From Burkholderiaceae bacterium (lineage in GTDB: Bacteria > Pseudomonadota > Gammaproteobacteria > Burkholderiales > Burkholderiaceae_C), in assembly GCA_023954035.1 (NCBI GenBank), contig JAMLIT010000015.1, positions 1 through 64,000 on the forward strand: DNA of 64,000 bases, written 5' to 3'. Below, one piece after another: positions 1 to 8,860 of the stretch (positions are counted from its first letter, which is position 1; every line of letters begins with the position of its first letter). The translations under genes and the position numbers were made by a program. Under the pieces are notes generated by a model that was given only the letters and a program-made list of their open reading frames with translations, searched no databases and was not told the origin of the DNA.

Positions 1-320
1 AGCACGAGCACGGTGCCGTCATCCTGCAGCCGCGGCGCCGCCTGCTGCACGGCGTGGCCGGTGCCCAGCTGCGGTTCCTGGCGCACAAATTTCAGGTCAA
101 AACCGCTCCCAACGCTTGCTGCATCTGCGGTAGCAGCTTCTACTTCTGTAGCGCAATGGCCCGTAATGACAATGGCGCTGCGCGCCTGCAGATGGACCGC
201 CTGGTCCAGCACATGGCGCAGCAGGGCCCGTCCGCCCAGACGCTGGAGCACCTTGGGAATGCGGCTTTTCATGCGCGTGCCTTTGCCGGCCGCCATGATG
301 AGAATGTCGAGTGGTGTCAT
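1..320 (-). CDS. glmU: GlmU, N-terminal part (truncated by window edge)
   Basis: Bifunctional UDP-N-acetylglucosamine pyrophosphorylase / glucosamine-1-phosphate acetyltransferase, the last cytoplasmic steps to UDP-GlcNAc for peptidoglycan and LPS. Only about 106 N-terminal residues are inside the window. They begin MTPLDILIMAAGKGTRMKS, the nucleotidyltransferase signature with the GxGTRM loop that binds UTP, and include the QxPQLGTGHAV-like stretch (here QEPQLGTGHAV) that binds uridine and sugar. The ATG is at 320. The left-hand acyltransferase domain of hexapeptide repeats lies outside. Family identity is firm. The DUF2917 gene lies 54 bp upstream on the same strand. Confidence 0.9.
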   Translation of the reverse strand, partial: MTPLDILIMAAGKGTRMKSRIPKVLQRLGGRALLRHVLDQAVHLQARSAIVITGHCATEVEAATADAASVGSGFDLKFVRQEPQLGTGHAVQQAAPRLQDDGTVLV

Positions 321-374
321 GGCAATCTGTGTTCGTCCGGCGCAGGACCATCCTCGCCGGGAAAAAACACCCGA

Positions 375-863
375 TTATCCGCCCCTGCACTGCGGTACGG
401 CATGTGCGCCACCCGGCAACGCACGGCGCAGCGTCCACCGCGCCAACCCATGGGCCAGCTGCCCCGTCGCACGCGCCGCCGCACCCAGCGCCTGCCCCAG
501 GTCCCACAGCGGGCGCGCCACGCTGCGCTCCCAGTCCGCGGCAGCGGGCGTGGCGCAGGCCACAGGGGGCGCCGCTGTATCCCAGGCAAACGCCGCGTCC
601 TGCGCTCCCGGCGCAGCCCAGGGCTCCAGCACCACGGTGTAGCCGGGTTCGAGCGCCATGGCATCCCCGGCAGCCAGCACATGGTCGTATCCATCGCCCA
701 GGGTCAGCCAGACCCGCCCCCGGGCCACGCGCAGCACCCCCCGATCTTGCGGCCGCAGCGACAGCGCGTGCCCCGGGCGCAGGCGCCAGCAACCCGTCGG
801 CGCAGGGGATGTGCAAGCGTCCTGCTTCCCGGGCAGCAACACCGAATCCATGGGGTATGACAT
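375..863 (-). CDS. DUF2917 domain-containing protein
   Basis: A 162-residue soluble protein of unknown function. The first ~90 residues match the DUF2917 family, a small cupin-like beta fold common in Burkholderiales (RVARGRVWLTLGDGYDHVL, then an LEPGYTVVLEP strand). The C-terminal ~60 residues are an alanine-rich tail. It starts with ATG at 863 and is transcribed away from a LysR gene across a 122-bp shared intergenic region that carries a LysR-type inverted repeat, so the regulator at 986 probably controls it. No enzymatic motif is visible. Confidence 0.75.
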   Translation of the reverse strand: MSYPMDSVLLPGKQDACTSPAPTGCWRLRPGHALSLRPQDRGVLRVARGRVWLTLGDGYDHVLAAGDAMALEPGYTVVLEPWAAPGAQDAAFAWDTAAPPVACATPAAADWERSVARPLWDLGQALGAAARATGQLAHGLARWTLRRALPGGAHAVPQCRGG

Positions 864-950
864 GGCGATCTCCTTGCATCAATCAATAGAGTGGAATGCC
901 TGCATGATCCTGCTGATTTCATTGCAAGTCCAATGAAAGCGGGGTACGCT

Positions 951-973
951 ATTGATTCACAAACTGCATCAAT
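951..973. promoter_or_regulatory. LysR-type operator (T-N11-A inverted repeat)
   Basis: ATTGAT, 11 bases, then ATCAAT: perfect 6-bp arms in the classical LysR box layout, ending 12 bp before the ATG of the LysR gene at 986. A second inverted repeat, CATTG-N6-CAATG, lies at 920-935. Both sit between the divergent DUF2917 and LysR genes, so the natural reading is autoregulation of the regulator together with control of DUF2917. Binding itself is inferred. Confidence 0.6.
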
Positions 974-985
974 AAGGCGCTCGGT

Positions 986-1975
986 ATGTCTGCTCTGCCC
1001 CCGTCTGCCGCCCTGCTGCGCACCCGCCCCGTGGCGGCGGGCCACTGGCGCGCGTTCCTGGCTGTGGCGCGGCATCTCAACTTTCGTGCGGCTGCCGAAG
1101 AACTGGCGCTCACGCAATCGGCCGTGAGCCGCCAGATCCAGGCGCTGGAGGACGAGGTGGGCCTGCCGCTGTTCCTGCGCCACACCCGCGCCGTAGAACT
1201 GACGGGCGCGGGCGCGCAATTGCAGCGCACCGTGGCACCGGCCCTGGAGCGCATCGACGCGGCCGTGCGCCTGGTGCGCCAGACGGCGGGGCGCAAAAGC
1301 GTGGCCATCGCCACCTGGGCCAGTTTTGCCTCGACCTGGCTCATTCCGCGCATGGAGGCCTTTCAGCGCGACCACCCCGACATCGACCTGCGCATCGACG
1401 CCAGCGATGTCCCGGTCGACATGGACACCGCCGACATTGACCTGGCGCTGCGCTACAGCCTGCCTGGCACGCGCCTGGCCGGTGCTGAACGGCTGTTTGG
1501 CGAACAACTGGCGGTGGTGGCCAGCCCCTGGCTGCTCAAAAGCACGCCGCCCGTGCGGCGACCGGCCGATGTGGCCCGCTTCACCCTGATCGAAGCGGGC
1601 GATGCACACCGCAGCCTGCACCTGGAATGGCTGTCCTGGCGCCGCTGGTTCGATGCCCAGGGCGGCCCCCAGCTGCAGCCCCAGCGCTGGCTGTCCTTCA
1701 ACCACGCGCACCAGATCGTGCAGGCCGCGCTCAGCGGCCAGGGCCTGGCGCTGGCGCGCCTGCCCTTGGTGGCAGACGCGCTGGCCCGGGGTGACCTGGT
1801 GGAGGTGCTGCCCGGCCACCGGCTCGACTCGCCGCTGGCCTATTGGCTGCTGGTGGGCCCGCGCAGCAGCCAACGCCCCGAGGTGCAGGCTTTTTGCTCC
1901 TGGCTGCGCACCGAGGCAGCGGCCACGCGCACCGCCCTGGGCGAGGCGGCAGAACCCGGTGCACCAGGCCCATGA
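986..1975 (+). CDS. LysR family transcriptional regulator (GcvA-like)
   Basis: A 329-residue DNA-binding regulator. The N-terminal winged helix-turn-helix is at about residues 15-75 (WRAFLAVARHLNFRAAAEELALTQSAVSRQIQALE), followed by a linker helix and a LysR substrate-binding domain from about residue 100. The motifs WLIPRMEAFQRDHPDIDLRI and QIVQAALSGQGLALARLPL are typical of the GcvA/AmpR subgroup. The effector is unknown. The stop codon lies at the tail of a dispersed repeat (1976-2030). Confidence 0.85.
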   Translation: MSALPPSAALLRTRPVAAGHWRAFLAVARHLNFRAAAEELALTQSAVSRQIQALEDEVGLPLFLRHTRAVELTGAGAQLQRTVAPALERIDAAVRLVRQTAGRKSVAIATWASFASTWLIPRMEAFQRDHPDIDLRIDASDVPVDMDTADIDLALRYSLPGTRLAGAERLFGEQLAVVASPWLLKSTPPVRRPADVARFTLIEAGDAHRSLHLEWLSWRRWFDAQGGPQLQPQRWLSFNHAHQIVQAALSGQGLALARLPLVADALARGDLVEVLPGHRLDSPLAYWLLVGPRSSQRPEVQAFCSWLRTEAAATRTALGEAAEPGAPGP

Positions 1976-2030
1976 ATATCAAATTGATAGCTGCAACCGC
2001 TTGATGGACAAGCGATTGAGGCCATTTTTA
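1976..2030 (-). repeat. Double-hairpin dispersed repeat, copy A
   Basis: Read on the minus strand: GGCCTC, then a 9-bp stem AATCGCTTG/CAAGCGGTT (one T.G pair) with a 5-base loop, then GCTAT-N7-ATA. This is the only copy of ten in the minus orientation. It fills the space between the LysR stop (1973-1975) and the tyrS stop (2036), and its tail abuts the LysR stop codon. Confidence 0.8.
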
Positions 2031-2035
2031 CCCTA

Positions 2036-3271
2036 TTATTGCCCCAGCAGCACACGCGCAAACTTGCGTTTGCCCACCTGCACCACATAGCTTCCGGCAC
2101 CCAGCTTGAGGCCCTTGTCGGAAACCACGGCACCATCCACCCGCACGCCACCGCCGTCGATCAGGCGATTGGCCTCGCTGGACGAGGGTGCCAGGTTGGC
2201 CTGCTTGAGCAGGGCCGCCATGCCCAGCGGCGCCCCCGACAGGCTGACCTCGGGAATGTCATCCGGCACGCCGCCCTTGCTGCGGTTGGCGAAATCCTGC
2301 TCGGCCGCATCGGCCGCCGCCGCGCTGTGGAAGCGCGTGGTGATCTCCCTGGCCAGCATCACCTTGGCGTCCTTGGGGTTGCGCCCGCCCGCCACCTCGG
2401 CCTTGAGCGCGGCGATCTCCGCCAGGCTCTTGAACGACAGCAGCGTGAACCAGTCCCACATCAGCGTGTCCGAAATGCTCAGCACCTTGGCGAACATGGT
2501 GTTGGCCGCCTCGGTAATGCCGATGTAGTTGTTCTTGGATTTGGACATCTTGTCCACACCGTCCAGGCCGACGAGCAGCGGCATGGTCAGGATGCACTGC
2601 GGCTCCTGGCCGTATTCCTGCTGCAGGTGGCGGCCCATGAGCAGGTTGAACTTCTGGTCGGTCCCGCCCAGCTCCAGGTCACTCTTCAAAGCCACCGAGT
2701 CGTAGCCCTGCATCAGCGGGTACAGGAATTCATGCACGCTGATCGACTGGCCGGTGGTGAAGCGCTTGTGGAAGTCTTCGCGCTCCATCATGCGCGCCAC
2801 GGTGTACTTGGCGGCAAGCTGGATCATGCCGCTGGCGCCCAGGGGCTCGCTCCACTCGCTGTTGTAGCGGATCTCGGTGCGCGCCGGGTCGAGCACCAGG
2901 CTGGCCTGCTTGTAATACGTCTCGGCGTTGGCCTTGATCTGTTCGGGCGTGAGCGGCGGGCGCGTGCTGTTGCGGCCCGAGGGGTCGCCGATCAGGCTGG
3001 TGAAGTCGCCGATCAGAAAGATCACCTGGTGGCCCAGGTTCTGCAACTGGCGCATCTTGTTGAGCACCACGGTGTGGCCGATGTGGATGTCGGGCGCCGT
3101 GGGGTCCAGGCCCAATTTGATGCGCAGCGGCTGGCCGGACGCCTCGGAGCGCGTGAGTTTCTTGACCCATTCGTCCCTGGGCAGCAGTTCTTCGACACCG
3201 CGCAGCGAAATTTCCAGCGCCTGTCCTACACCATCAGAGACCGGGGTTGTTGTAACAGCAGATTGATTCAT
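2036..3271 (-). CDS. tyrS: Tyrosyl-tRNA synthetase
   Basis: Class I aminoacyl-tRNA synthetase that charges tRNA-Tyr; 411 residues, normal length for the bacterial family. Visible motifs: HIGH at residues 63-66, the tyrosine-binding GGTDQKFN around 202-209, KMSKS at 241-245, and a C-terminal S4 RNA-binding domain ([24 protein letters not shown]). The ATG is at 3271. It is divergent from the M23 peptidase gene, a pairing that I recall as common in this family of bacteria but have not verified. Confidence 0.97.
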   Translation of the reverse strand: MNQSAVTTTPVSDGVGQALEISLRGVEELLPRDEWVKKLTRSEASGQPLRIKLGLDPTAPDIHIGHTVVLNKMRQLQNLGHQVIFLIGDFTSLIGDPSGRNSTRPPLTPEQIKANAETYYKQASLVLDPARTEIRYNSEWSEPLGASGMIQLAAKYTVARMMEREDFHKRFTTGQSISVHEFLYPLMQGYDSVALKSDLELGGTDQKFNLLMGRHLQQEYGQEPQCILTMPLLVGLDGVDKMSKSKNNYIGITEAANTMFAKVLSISDTLMWDWFTLLSFKSLAEIAALKAEVAGGRNPKDAKVMLAREITTRFHSAAAADAAEQDFANRSKGGVPDDIPEVSLSGAPLGMAALLKQANLAPSSSEANRLIDGGGVRVDGAVVSDKGLKLGAGSYVVQVGKRKFARVLLGQ

Positions 3272-3464
3272 AAGGGTTTTCTAGGGTGTCGCGCCTAAAC
3301 GGTTCGCTATACTTGCGGCCACATCGCAGTGGCGGATTCTAATTGGCCCGCTTTTCCGGACAGTTTCCTGCGCACTGCGGCACTGAATTTTCGTGTGTCG
3401 CGCTTCCCCAGACCCCCGCGTCCGGGACCTGCAACAGGCACACACTCACCCTGGGGATCGCATC

Positions 3465-4826
3465 TTGAATCATGGCTTGACCACCACCGGCGCCGCATTG
3501 CTCGATCGGATTTCCCAAGGCATCCAGAAACACCCCAAACGCATTACCGCCCTTCTGGCGGCACTCCTGCTGACCGGCGGCGGCGGCGCGTTTGCCGTGG
3601 CTTCGCTGGCCCCCGATCCCGCCGATCTGCCGGTGCGCATGATCGAGCAGTCCATCGACTCTCTGGCCAGCGGCACCACCCTGGCGGCGCTGACGGAGCA
3701 GCCCGGTTTCTCCTTGTTCCGCAGCGAGCAGGTGCGCAGCAGCGATTCGGCAGAATCCCTGCTGCAGCGTCTGGGCGTGGCAGATCCGTCCGCCGCCGCC
3801 TTTTTGCGGCGCGACAGCGCCACGCAGCGCAATCTCCTGGGCCGCACCGGCCGCCTGGTGTCGGCCGAAACCACCGACGACCACCGCCTGCTGCGCCTGA
3901 CCGCCCGCTGGGCGCCTGACGACAGCGGCTATTTCAAGCGCCTGGTGATCGAGAAGACCGATGCAGGCTTCACGTCCCGCATCGAAACCGCCCCGCTCAC
4001 CGCGTCCACCCGCCTGGCCGGCGGCGTGATCCAAAGCTCCCTGTTTGCCGCCACCGACGACGCGCACATCCCCGACGCGGTAGCCGTGCAGGTGGCCGAG
4101 CTGTTCTCGGGCGACATCGATTTCCGCCGCTCCCTGCGCAAGGGCGACCGTTTCTCCATCGTCTATGAAACGCTGGAGGCCGACGGCGAGCCCCTGCGCA
4201 GCGGCCGCGTCCTCAGTGCCGAGTTCCTGAACAACGGCAAATCCCACGAAGCACTGTGGTTCCAGGAGCCTGGCGCCAGCAAGGGCGCCTACTACACGCT
4301 CGACGGCCAAAGCATGCGCCGCGCCTACCTGGCCTCGCCCGTGGAATTCTCCCGCGTCTCCAGCGGGTTTGCCATGCGCTTCCACCCCATCCTGCAAAAA
4401 TGGCGCGCCCACCTGGGCACCGACTTTGCGGCCCCCACCGGCACCGCCGTGCGCACCGTGGGCGATGGCGTGGTCGAGTTCGCAGGCGTGCAAAATGGCT
4501 TTGGCAACGTCATCTACATCAAGCACCGCAACCAGCACGTCACCGTCTACGCCCACCTGAGCCGCATCAATGTGAAGAAGGGCCAATCGGTGGCCCAGGG
4601 CGAAAACATCGGCGCCGTGGGCTCCACAGGCTGGGCCACCGGCCCGCACCTGCATTTTGAGTTCCGCGTCAACGGCCAGCACCAGGACCCCATGGCCATC
4701 GCCCGCCAGAGCGAGGCCGCCGCACCGGTCTCTGCCGCCGCCCGCCCGGCGTTCGACCGCCTGGCCGCCATGATGCGCACCGAGCTGGCGTCCGCCGAGC
4801 TCATCCAGCAGGCCAGCGCTGAATAG
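3465..4826 (+). CDS. M23 family cell-wall metallopeptidase
   Basis: Periplasmic, membrane-anchored zinc endopeptidase that cuts peptidoglycan cross-links (MepM/NlpD type). One N-terminal membrane segment (ALLAALLLTGGGGAFAVASLA) precedes an OapA/LysM-like region and a C-terminal LytM domain. The zinc ligands are in HLGTD (from residue 316) and HLHFE (from residue 395), with the YAHL motif between. I chose the TTG at 3465 (453 residues) because the residues upstream of it look non-coding; an ATG at 3393 in the same frame would add 24 residues. It stands just ahead of anmK, so the pair links cell-wall turnover and recycling. Confidence 0.85.
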   Translation: MNHGLTTTGAALLDRISQGIQKHPKRITALLAALLLTGGGGAFAVASLAPDPADLPVRMIEQSIDSLASGTTLAALTEQPGFSLFRSEQVRSSDSAESLLQRLGVADPSAAAFLRRDSATQRNLLGRTGRLVSAETTDDHRLLRLTARWAPDDSGYFKRLVIEKTDAGFTSRIETAPLTASTRLAGGVIQSSLFAATDDAHIPDAVAVQVAELFSGDIDFRRSLRKGDRFSIVYETLEADGEPLRSGRVLSAEFLNNGKSHEALWFQEPGASKGAYYTLDGQSMRRAYLASPVEFSRVSSGFAMRFHPILQKWRAHLGTDFAAPTGTAVRTVGDGVVEFAGVQNGFGNVIYIKHRNQHVTVYAHLSRINVKKGQSVAQGENIGAVGSTGWATGPHLHFEFRVNGQHQDPMAIARQSEAAAPVSAAARPAFDRLAAMMRTELASAELIQQASAE

Positions 4827-4875
4827 CGATGCGCCCCCCGGAGGCGCTTCGCGCCTTGCAAGGCCGCGGATCACC

Positions 4876-6000
4876 GTGAATTCGTCTTCCGTTTCCGAGC
4901 TGTACATCGGCCTGATGTCGGGCACCTCGCTCGATGGGGTGGATGCCGTCCTGGCCGACTTCTCTGGCCCGCGCTGCGTGGTGCTGGAGTACCACGCCAG
5001 CGCTTTTGACGACACCACCCGCGCCGAACTGCTGGCGCTCAACAGCCCTGGCGCCAACGAACTGCACCGCGCCGCCCTGGCCGCGAACGGCCTGGCCCGC
5101 CACTATGCTCAGGCCGTGCAAACCCTGTTACGGGAAGCGGGCGTACCCGCCCAGGCTGTGCGGGCCATCGGCGCCCATGGGCAGACGGTGCGCCACCGTC
5201 CCGGGGAATTCGACGGTACGGGATACACCCTGCAGCTGAACAACCCGGCCTTGCTGGCCGAGCTGACCGGCATTGCCGTGGTGGCCGACCTGCGCAGCCG
5301 CGACGTGGCGGCCGGTGGACAGGGCGCCCCCCTGGTGCCCGCCTTTCACCAGCACATGTTCGGCCAGCCAGGGCAGGACTTGCTGGTCCTGAACATCGGC
5401 GGCATCGCCAACCTGAGCGCGCTGGGCGCCGATGGCCGGGTGCTGGGCTTTGATTGCGGCCCTGGCAATGCCCTCATGGACCACTGGTGCCAGTTGCACA
5501 CCGGCCAGCCGTTTGATCGCGATGGCACCTGGGCCGCCAGCGGCCAGGTGCTGCCCGGCCTGCTGGCCTTGTTCCAGGAGGAACCCTACCTGCATCGTTT
5601 GCCGCCCAAGAGCACTGGGCGCGACCTGTTCCGTCCCGAATGGCTGCAGGAACGGCTGGCGCGCTTTGGCCCGGCAACAGCGGCAGACGTCCAGGCCACA
5701 TTGACGGAATTGACTGCCAGCGCATGTGCAGAAAGCGCAATAAGCTATCAAAACAATAGCAAATTTCTGATTGTCTGTGGGGGAGGCGCCTTCAACCGGC
5801 ACCTTATGGCGCGCTTGCAGGCCCTGCTGCCCGCGCTCCAGGTACAGGCGGCCGATGCCTTCGGTCTGCCCGCCCTGCAGGTGGAGGCGGCAGCGTTTGC
5901 CTGGCTGGCCCGCCAGGCCATGCGGGGCCTGCCGGGCAACCTCCCCATGGCAACGGGCGCCCAGGGCGCCCGTGTGCTGGGGTGCATCTACCCCGCGTGA
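4876..6000 (+). CDS. anmK: Anhydro-N-acetylmuramic acid kinase
   Basis: Phosphorylates and opens 1,6-anhydro-MurNAc to MurNAc-6-phosphate in peptidoglycan recycling; cytoplasmic, 374 residues, full length. It has the ATP-binding LMSGTSLDGVD near the N terminus, the LNIGGIANLS motif, DCGPGNALMD, and the late VCGGGAFNRHLM. The start is GTG at 4876. Residues ~280-296 (SACAESAISYQNNSKF) are encoded by a copy of the dispersed repeat and stand where relatives have a normal helix leading into the VCGGGA strand. The total length is not increased, so it looks like replacement rather than simple insertion. Confidence 0.95.
   Translation: MNSSSVSELYIGLMSGTSLDGVDAVLADFSGPRCVVLEYHASAFDDTTRAELLALNSPGANELHRAALAANGLARHYAQAVQTLLREAGVPAQAVRAIGAHGQTVRHRPGEFDGTGYTLQLNNPALLAELTGIAVVADLRSRDVAAGGQGAPLVPAFHQHMFGQPGQDLLVLNIGGIANLSALGADGRVLGFDCGPGNALMDHWCQLHTGQPFDRDGTWAASGQVLPGLLALFQEEPYLHRLPPKSTGRDLFRPEWLQERLARFGPATAADVQATLTELTASACAESAISYQNNSKFLIVCGGGAFNRHLMARLQALLPALQVQAADAFGLPALQVEAAAFAWLARQAMRGLPGNLPMATGAQGARVLGCIYPA
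5714..5763 (+). repeat. Double-hairpin dispersed repeat, copy B (inside anmK)
   Basis: CTGCCAGCGC...AAAGCGC followed by GCTAT-CAAAACA-ATAGC, the most perfect second hairpin in the family (5-bp stem, 7-base loop). The whole copy is translated in frame in anmK with no stop codon. Confidence 0.75.
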
Positions 6001-6038
6001 AATCAAGGCTGGCGGGCTGATGGCCTGCCGGAAACGGA

Positions 6039-6401
6039 TCAGGAGAAGCTCGAACCGCAGCCGCAGGTCGAGGTGGCGCCCGGGTTCTTGATGACGAACT
6101 GCGCGCCCTGCAGGTCTTCCTTGTAGTCGATCTCGGCACCCACCAGGTACTGGAAACTCATGGCGTCGATCAGCAGCGAGACGCCATTCTTGGTCATTAC
6201 CGTATCGTCGTCGTTCGTGATCTCATCAAACGTGAAGCCATACTGGAATCCGGAGCAGCCGCCGCCTTGCACAAAAACGCGCAGTTTGAGTTCCGGATTA
6301 CCTTCCTCGGCAATCAGATCCGCTACCTTGGCCGCCGCACTCTCGGTGAAGATGATGGGGTCGGGCATCTCGGCAGGGATATTTTCGGCTACGGCGCTCA
6401 T
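6039..6401 (-). CDS. erpA: Iron-sulfur cluster insertion protein ErpA
   Basis: A-type Fe-S carrier that delivers clusters to apo-enzymes; 120 residues. The three conserved cysteines are present: C49 in the [10 protein letters not shown] motif, and C113 and C115 in the C-terminal STCGCGSSF. The N-terminal extension [20 protein letters not shown] is usual for betaproteobacterial ErpA. It is the last gene of a same-strand run (DUF6776 protein, bactofilin, erpA), with 59 bp between bactofilin and erpA. Confidence 0.95.
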   Translation of the reverse strand: MSAVAENIPAEMPDPIIFTESAAAKVADLIAEEGNPELKLRVFVQGGGCSGFQYGFTFDEITNDDDTVMTKNGVSLLIDAMSFQYLVGAEIDYKEDLQGAQFVIKNPGATSTCGCGSSFS

Positions 6402-6460
6402 GGGCTAACTCCAATACTGGTTGGGGGACGATGCTACTGCAATCTCCCCGTTTCTTCTGT

Positions 6461-6859
6461 TTACTGCTTGCTTGACGCCAATTTCAGTGGGGGCTTTTCC
6501 TCCACCACGGTATCGGCAGGAACCATCTTTCCGCAGATGGTGGCGCCCTGGTGCATTTCCAGGGTCTTGTAGTGCACGTCGCCCGCAATGCGTGCCTTGG
6601 GCTGCAGCTCCAGCATGGTGCCCGCATGCAGCGGGCCATTGATGTGGCCGTTGACGATGACATGGTCGGCATACACCGCACCCTCGACACGCGCCGAGGC
6701 AGAGATCACCAGCAACCCCGGTTTGTCGGACCCCGCACGCACGTCCCCCACCACTTCGCCATCAATACGCAAACCATCGGTAAAGTGCACATTGCCTTCA
6801 ATGCGGCTCCCCTCGGCGATCAGGCTTTTGATGGGGGGTTGCTTGCTACGGGAAAACAT
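6461..6859 (-). CDS. Bactofilin (polymer-forming cytoskeletal protein)
   Basis: Forms nucleotide-independent filaments that scaffold cell-wall or surface functions. The 132 residues are a right-handed beta-helix of short repeats (IEGNVHFTDGLRIDGEVVGDV, SARVEGAVYADHVIVNGHINGPL), typical of DUF583/CcmA bactofilins. Short unstructured tails flank the core. The DUF6776 membrane protein is encoded 51 bp upstream on the same strand, and peptidoglycan enzymes lie nearby. Its cellular role here is inferred only from family. Confidence 0.88.
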   Translation of the reverse strand: MFSRSKQPPIKSLIAEGSRIEGNVHFTDGLRIDGEVVGDVRAGSDKPGLLVISASARVEGAVYADHVIVNGHINGPLHAGTMLELQPKARIAGDVHYKTLEMHQGATICGKMVPADTVVEEKPPLKLASSKQ

Positions 6860-6910
6860 GAATCAAACTCCTTGGGGTGCACACCGGCACGCAGTCGAAC
6901 ATCACCGCCA

Positions 6911-7639
6911 TCATTGCACGGCCATGGGCTTGCCCAGCACGGCCGTCTGCGTGGCATGAAGAACGCTGCCTTCCATCACCCGGGCGGTCACTGTTTTTAC
7001 CATGGTCCGCAGCGGGATATCGACCATTCCCTCCAGGCGGCGGTACTGGCGCAGCTGCAGCACTGCGGCTTCGGGTACGGTCTGGGTCCAGGGTTTGCCA
7101 TCCCGCGTCCCAGACAGAACCAGTTCCAGCCGCCCCTTGAAATCAGATGTGTTCTTGGCCTGGCGCATCACCAGCACCTGCCAGCGCAAATGGGCGTCGG
7201 CCAGCATTTCCGTCTGCAGCCCCCGAATCGCCACGCCATGGCTCCCTGCGTTGGCCGGGAGGAGTTTCTCGAAGAACCCCAGGTCTTCCCGCAAGGCGGC
7301 ACTCTCAGCCTCTGCCTGGCGCAAGCGGGCCATCAGTTGCTGCATGGCTGTGCGCTCGGCGACCAGCAGGCTGTCCGACGTATTGCTCACCGCCTGCAAC
7401 TGCTGGCTTTCCTCGCGCAGACGATCAACCTCCGCACGCAAGCGGACCAGTTCCTCGCGACTCACCCCTTCAAGGCCAGCGAGGGAACGCCCGAACTCGA
7501 AAGCCCACAGGGCCACGGCCGCACAAAAGCCAAACACAACTGCCAGAAAAAGCCACCGCAACGGCCACGGCATGGCGCTGCGCACCGCCATACGGGGTGC
7601 GCTGATGGTCAGGCGGCGACGCAACAATCGCAAGCGCAT
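6911..7639 (-). CDS. DUF6776 family membrane protein
   Basis: A 242-residue bitopic protein of unknown function. A basic N terminus is followed by one membrane segment at about residues 28-47, then a coiled-coil from ~55 to ~125 (REELVRLRAEVDRLREESQQL), then a beta-rich C-terminal domain. The start is the ATG at 7639; the open frame runs further upstream into rpsI but that part is out of character. The topology (anchor, coiled coil, periplasmic domain) resembles proteins that organise envelope machines. Its position beside bactofilin makes a partnership plausible but unproven. Confidence 0.7.
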   Translation of the reverse strand: MRLRLLRRRLTISAPRMAVRSAMPWPLRWLFLAVVFGFCAAVALWAFEFGRSLAGLEGVSREELVRLRAEVDRLREESQQLQAVSNTSDSLLVAERTAMQQLMARLRQAEAESAALREDLGFFEKLLPANAGSHGVAIRGLQTEMLADAHLRWQVLVMRQAKNTSDFKGRLELVLSGTRDGKPWTQTVPEAAVLQLRQYRRLEGMVDIPLRTMVKTVTARVMEGSVLHATQTAVLGKPMAVQ

Positions 7640-7743
7640 GGGCGTCCATTCTCCTTTGTGGTGTGGTGGGGCGTTACAGGCCTCATCTGGCAGGGCTTGT
7701 TTTGCGTGCCGCAATATACCCCGGTACCGCCGAATGCCCGCCG

Positions 7744-7784
7744 AAAAAACAAAGCCGCAACCGGGGCACCCCGTTGCGGCTTTG
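7744..7784 (-). terminator. Rho-independent terminator of rplM-rpsI
   Basis: On the minus strand a strong stem, AAAGCCGCAACGGGG paired with CCCCGGTTGCGGCTTT, is followed by TTTTTTC. It lies 22 bp after the rpsI stop and reads in the right direction. Confidence 0.88.
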
Positions 7785-7805
7785 AGCAAAGCAGTGAAAA
7801 GCGGA

Positions 7806-8198
7806 TTAACGCTTGGAGAACTGCTTGGCGCGGCGTGCAGAACGCAGACCGACTTTCTTGCGCTCGACTTCGCGCGCGTCACGCGTCACGAAACCAGCCT
7901 GGCTCAGGGCCGACTTGAGCGTTGCGTCATAGTCGATCAGGGCGCGGGTGATGCCGTGGCGGGCCGCGCCGGCCTGGCCGGACTCACCGCCGCCGTGCAC
8001 ATTGATCATCACGTCGAAGGTTTCGGCGTGGTTGGTCAACAACAGGGGTTGCTTGGCGATCATGATCGAGGTTTCACGGCCGAAATAGGACTGGATGTCC
8101 TTGCCGTTGATTGTGATCTTGCCAGAGCCTTTTTTCAGAAACACGCGGGCGACGCTGGATTTGCGACGGCCGGTGCCATTGTTCCATTCACCAATCAT
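7806..8198 (-). CDS. rpsI: 30S ribosomal protein S9
   Basis: Small-subunit protein whose C-terminal tail contacts P-site tRNA. 130 residues, starting [20 protein letters not shown] and ending in the invariant KR tail ([11 protein letters not shown]). It follows rplM by 11 bp in the universally conserved L13-S9 operon. Confidence 0.97.
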   Translation of the reverse strand: MIGEWNNGTGRRKSSVARVFLKKGSGKITINGKDIQSYFGRETSIMIAKQPLLLTNHAETFDVMINVHGGGESGQAGAARHGITRALIDYDATLKSALSQAGFVTRDAREVERKKVGLRSARRAKQFSKR

Positions 8199-8209
8199 CT
8201 CAAGGCTCC

Positions 8210-8638
8210 TTACAGTTCCAGCACTTTGGGCTGTTGGGCGGTGTGGGGATGCTCAGCACCACCATACACCTTGAGTTTCTTGATCATGGCGTAGCCAAGC
8301 GGACCCTTGGGCAGCATGCCCTTGACAGCCTTTTCCAGCGCGCGGCCGGGGTGCTTGGATTGCATGTCGCGGAAGTTGGTGGCCGTGATGCCGCCGGGGT
8401 AACCCGAGTGGCGGTAGTACACCTTGTCGATGGACTTGGTGCCGGTGACCTTGAGTTTCGCTGCGTTGATGATGACGATGAAGTCACCGGTATCAACGTG
8501 AGGCGTGTAAATGGCTTTGTGTTTGCCGCGCAGACGGAGGGCAACTTCGCTGGCTACCCGGCCGAGCACCTTATCGGTGGCGTCAATCACAAACCACTCG
8601 TGCACGACCTCAGCGGGCTTTGCGCTGAATGTAGACAT
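8210..8638 (-). CDS. rplM: 50S ribosomal protein L13
   Basis: Early-assembling large-subunit protein. Starting at the ATG at 8638 gives 142 residues, exactly the family length ([20 protein letters not shown] ... [19 protein letters not shown]). The open frame extends upstream but that part is leader. A clear promoter lies about 180 bp upstream, so the transcript has an unusually long 5' leader of ~170 nt. Confidence 0.97.
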   Translation of the reverse strand: MSTFSAKPAEVVHEWFVIDATDKVLGRVASEVALRLRGKHKAIYTPHVDTGDFIVIINAAKLKVTGTKSIDKVYYRHSGYPGGITATNFRDMQSKHPGRALEKAVKGMLPKGPLGYAMIKKLKVYGGAEHPHTAQQPKVLEL

Positions 8639-8814
8639 GAGATTTCTCTTTCGAGGGTTTGACCGGCCAAAAGAAGGGGCCGGTGTCCTTGGCGCTCTTT
8701 TCCACGGTCGGTGTTTCTCTTGAAGCGGAAACCTCTTAGGTGGTACTTGCAAAACAGGCCTGAAGGCCTTTTTCACACTTCGCCGCGGAGCACGCAAGCG
8801 CTGCGAAGCCCGCC

Positions 8815-8843
8815 ATTATACAAAGACCGCGCATTTGCGCCAA
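8815..8843 (-). promoter_or_regulatory. Sigma-70 promoter for rplM-rpsI
   Basis: Minus strand: TTGGCG (8843-8838), a 17-bp spacer, and a perfect TATAAT (8820-8815). Transcription would start near 8808, leaving ~170 nt of leader before rplM. The leader includes a short hairpin AGGCCTTCAGGCCT at about 8755-8770. Confidence 0.8.
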
Positions 8844-8860
8844 CCCGCCTGCAAAAAGCA

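Noticed and set aside
4831-4847. GC-rich hairpin GCGCC-N7-GGCGC between the M23 gene and anmK as a terminator
   Set aside because: No U tract follows and anmK starts within 30 bp; not supported as a terminator.
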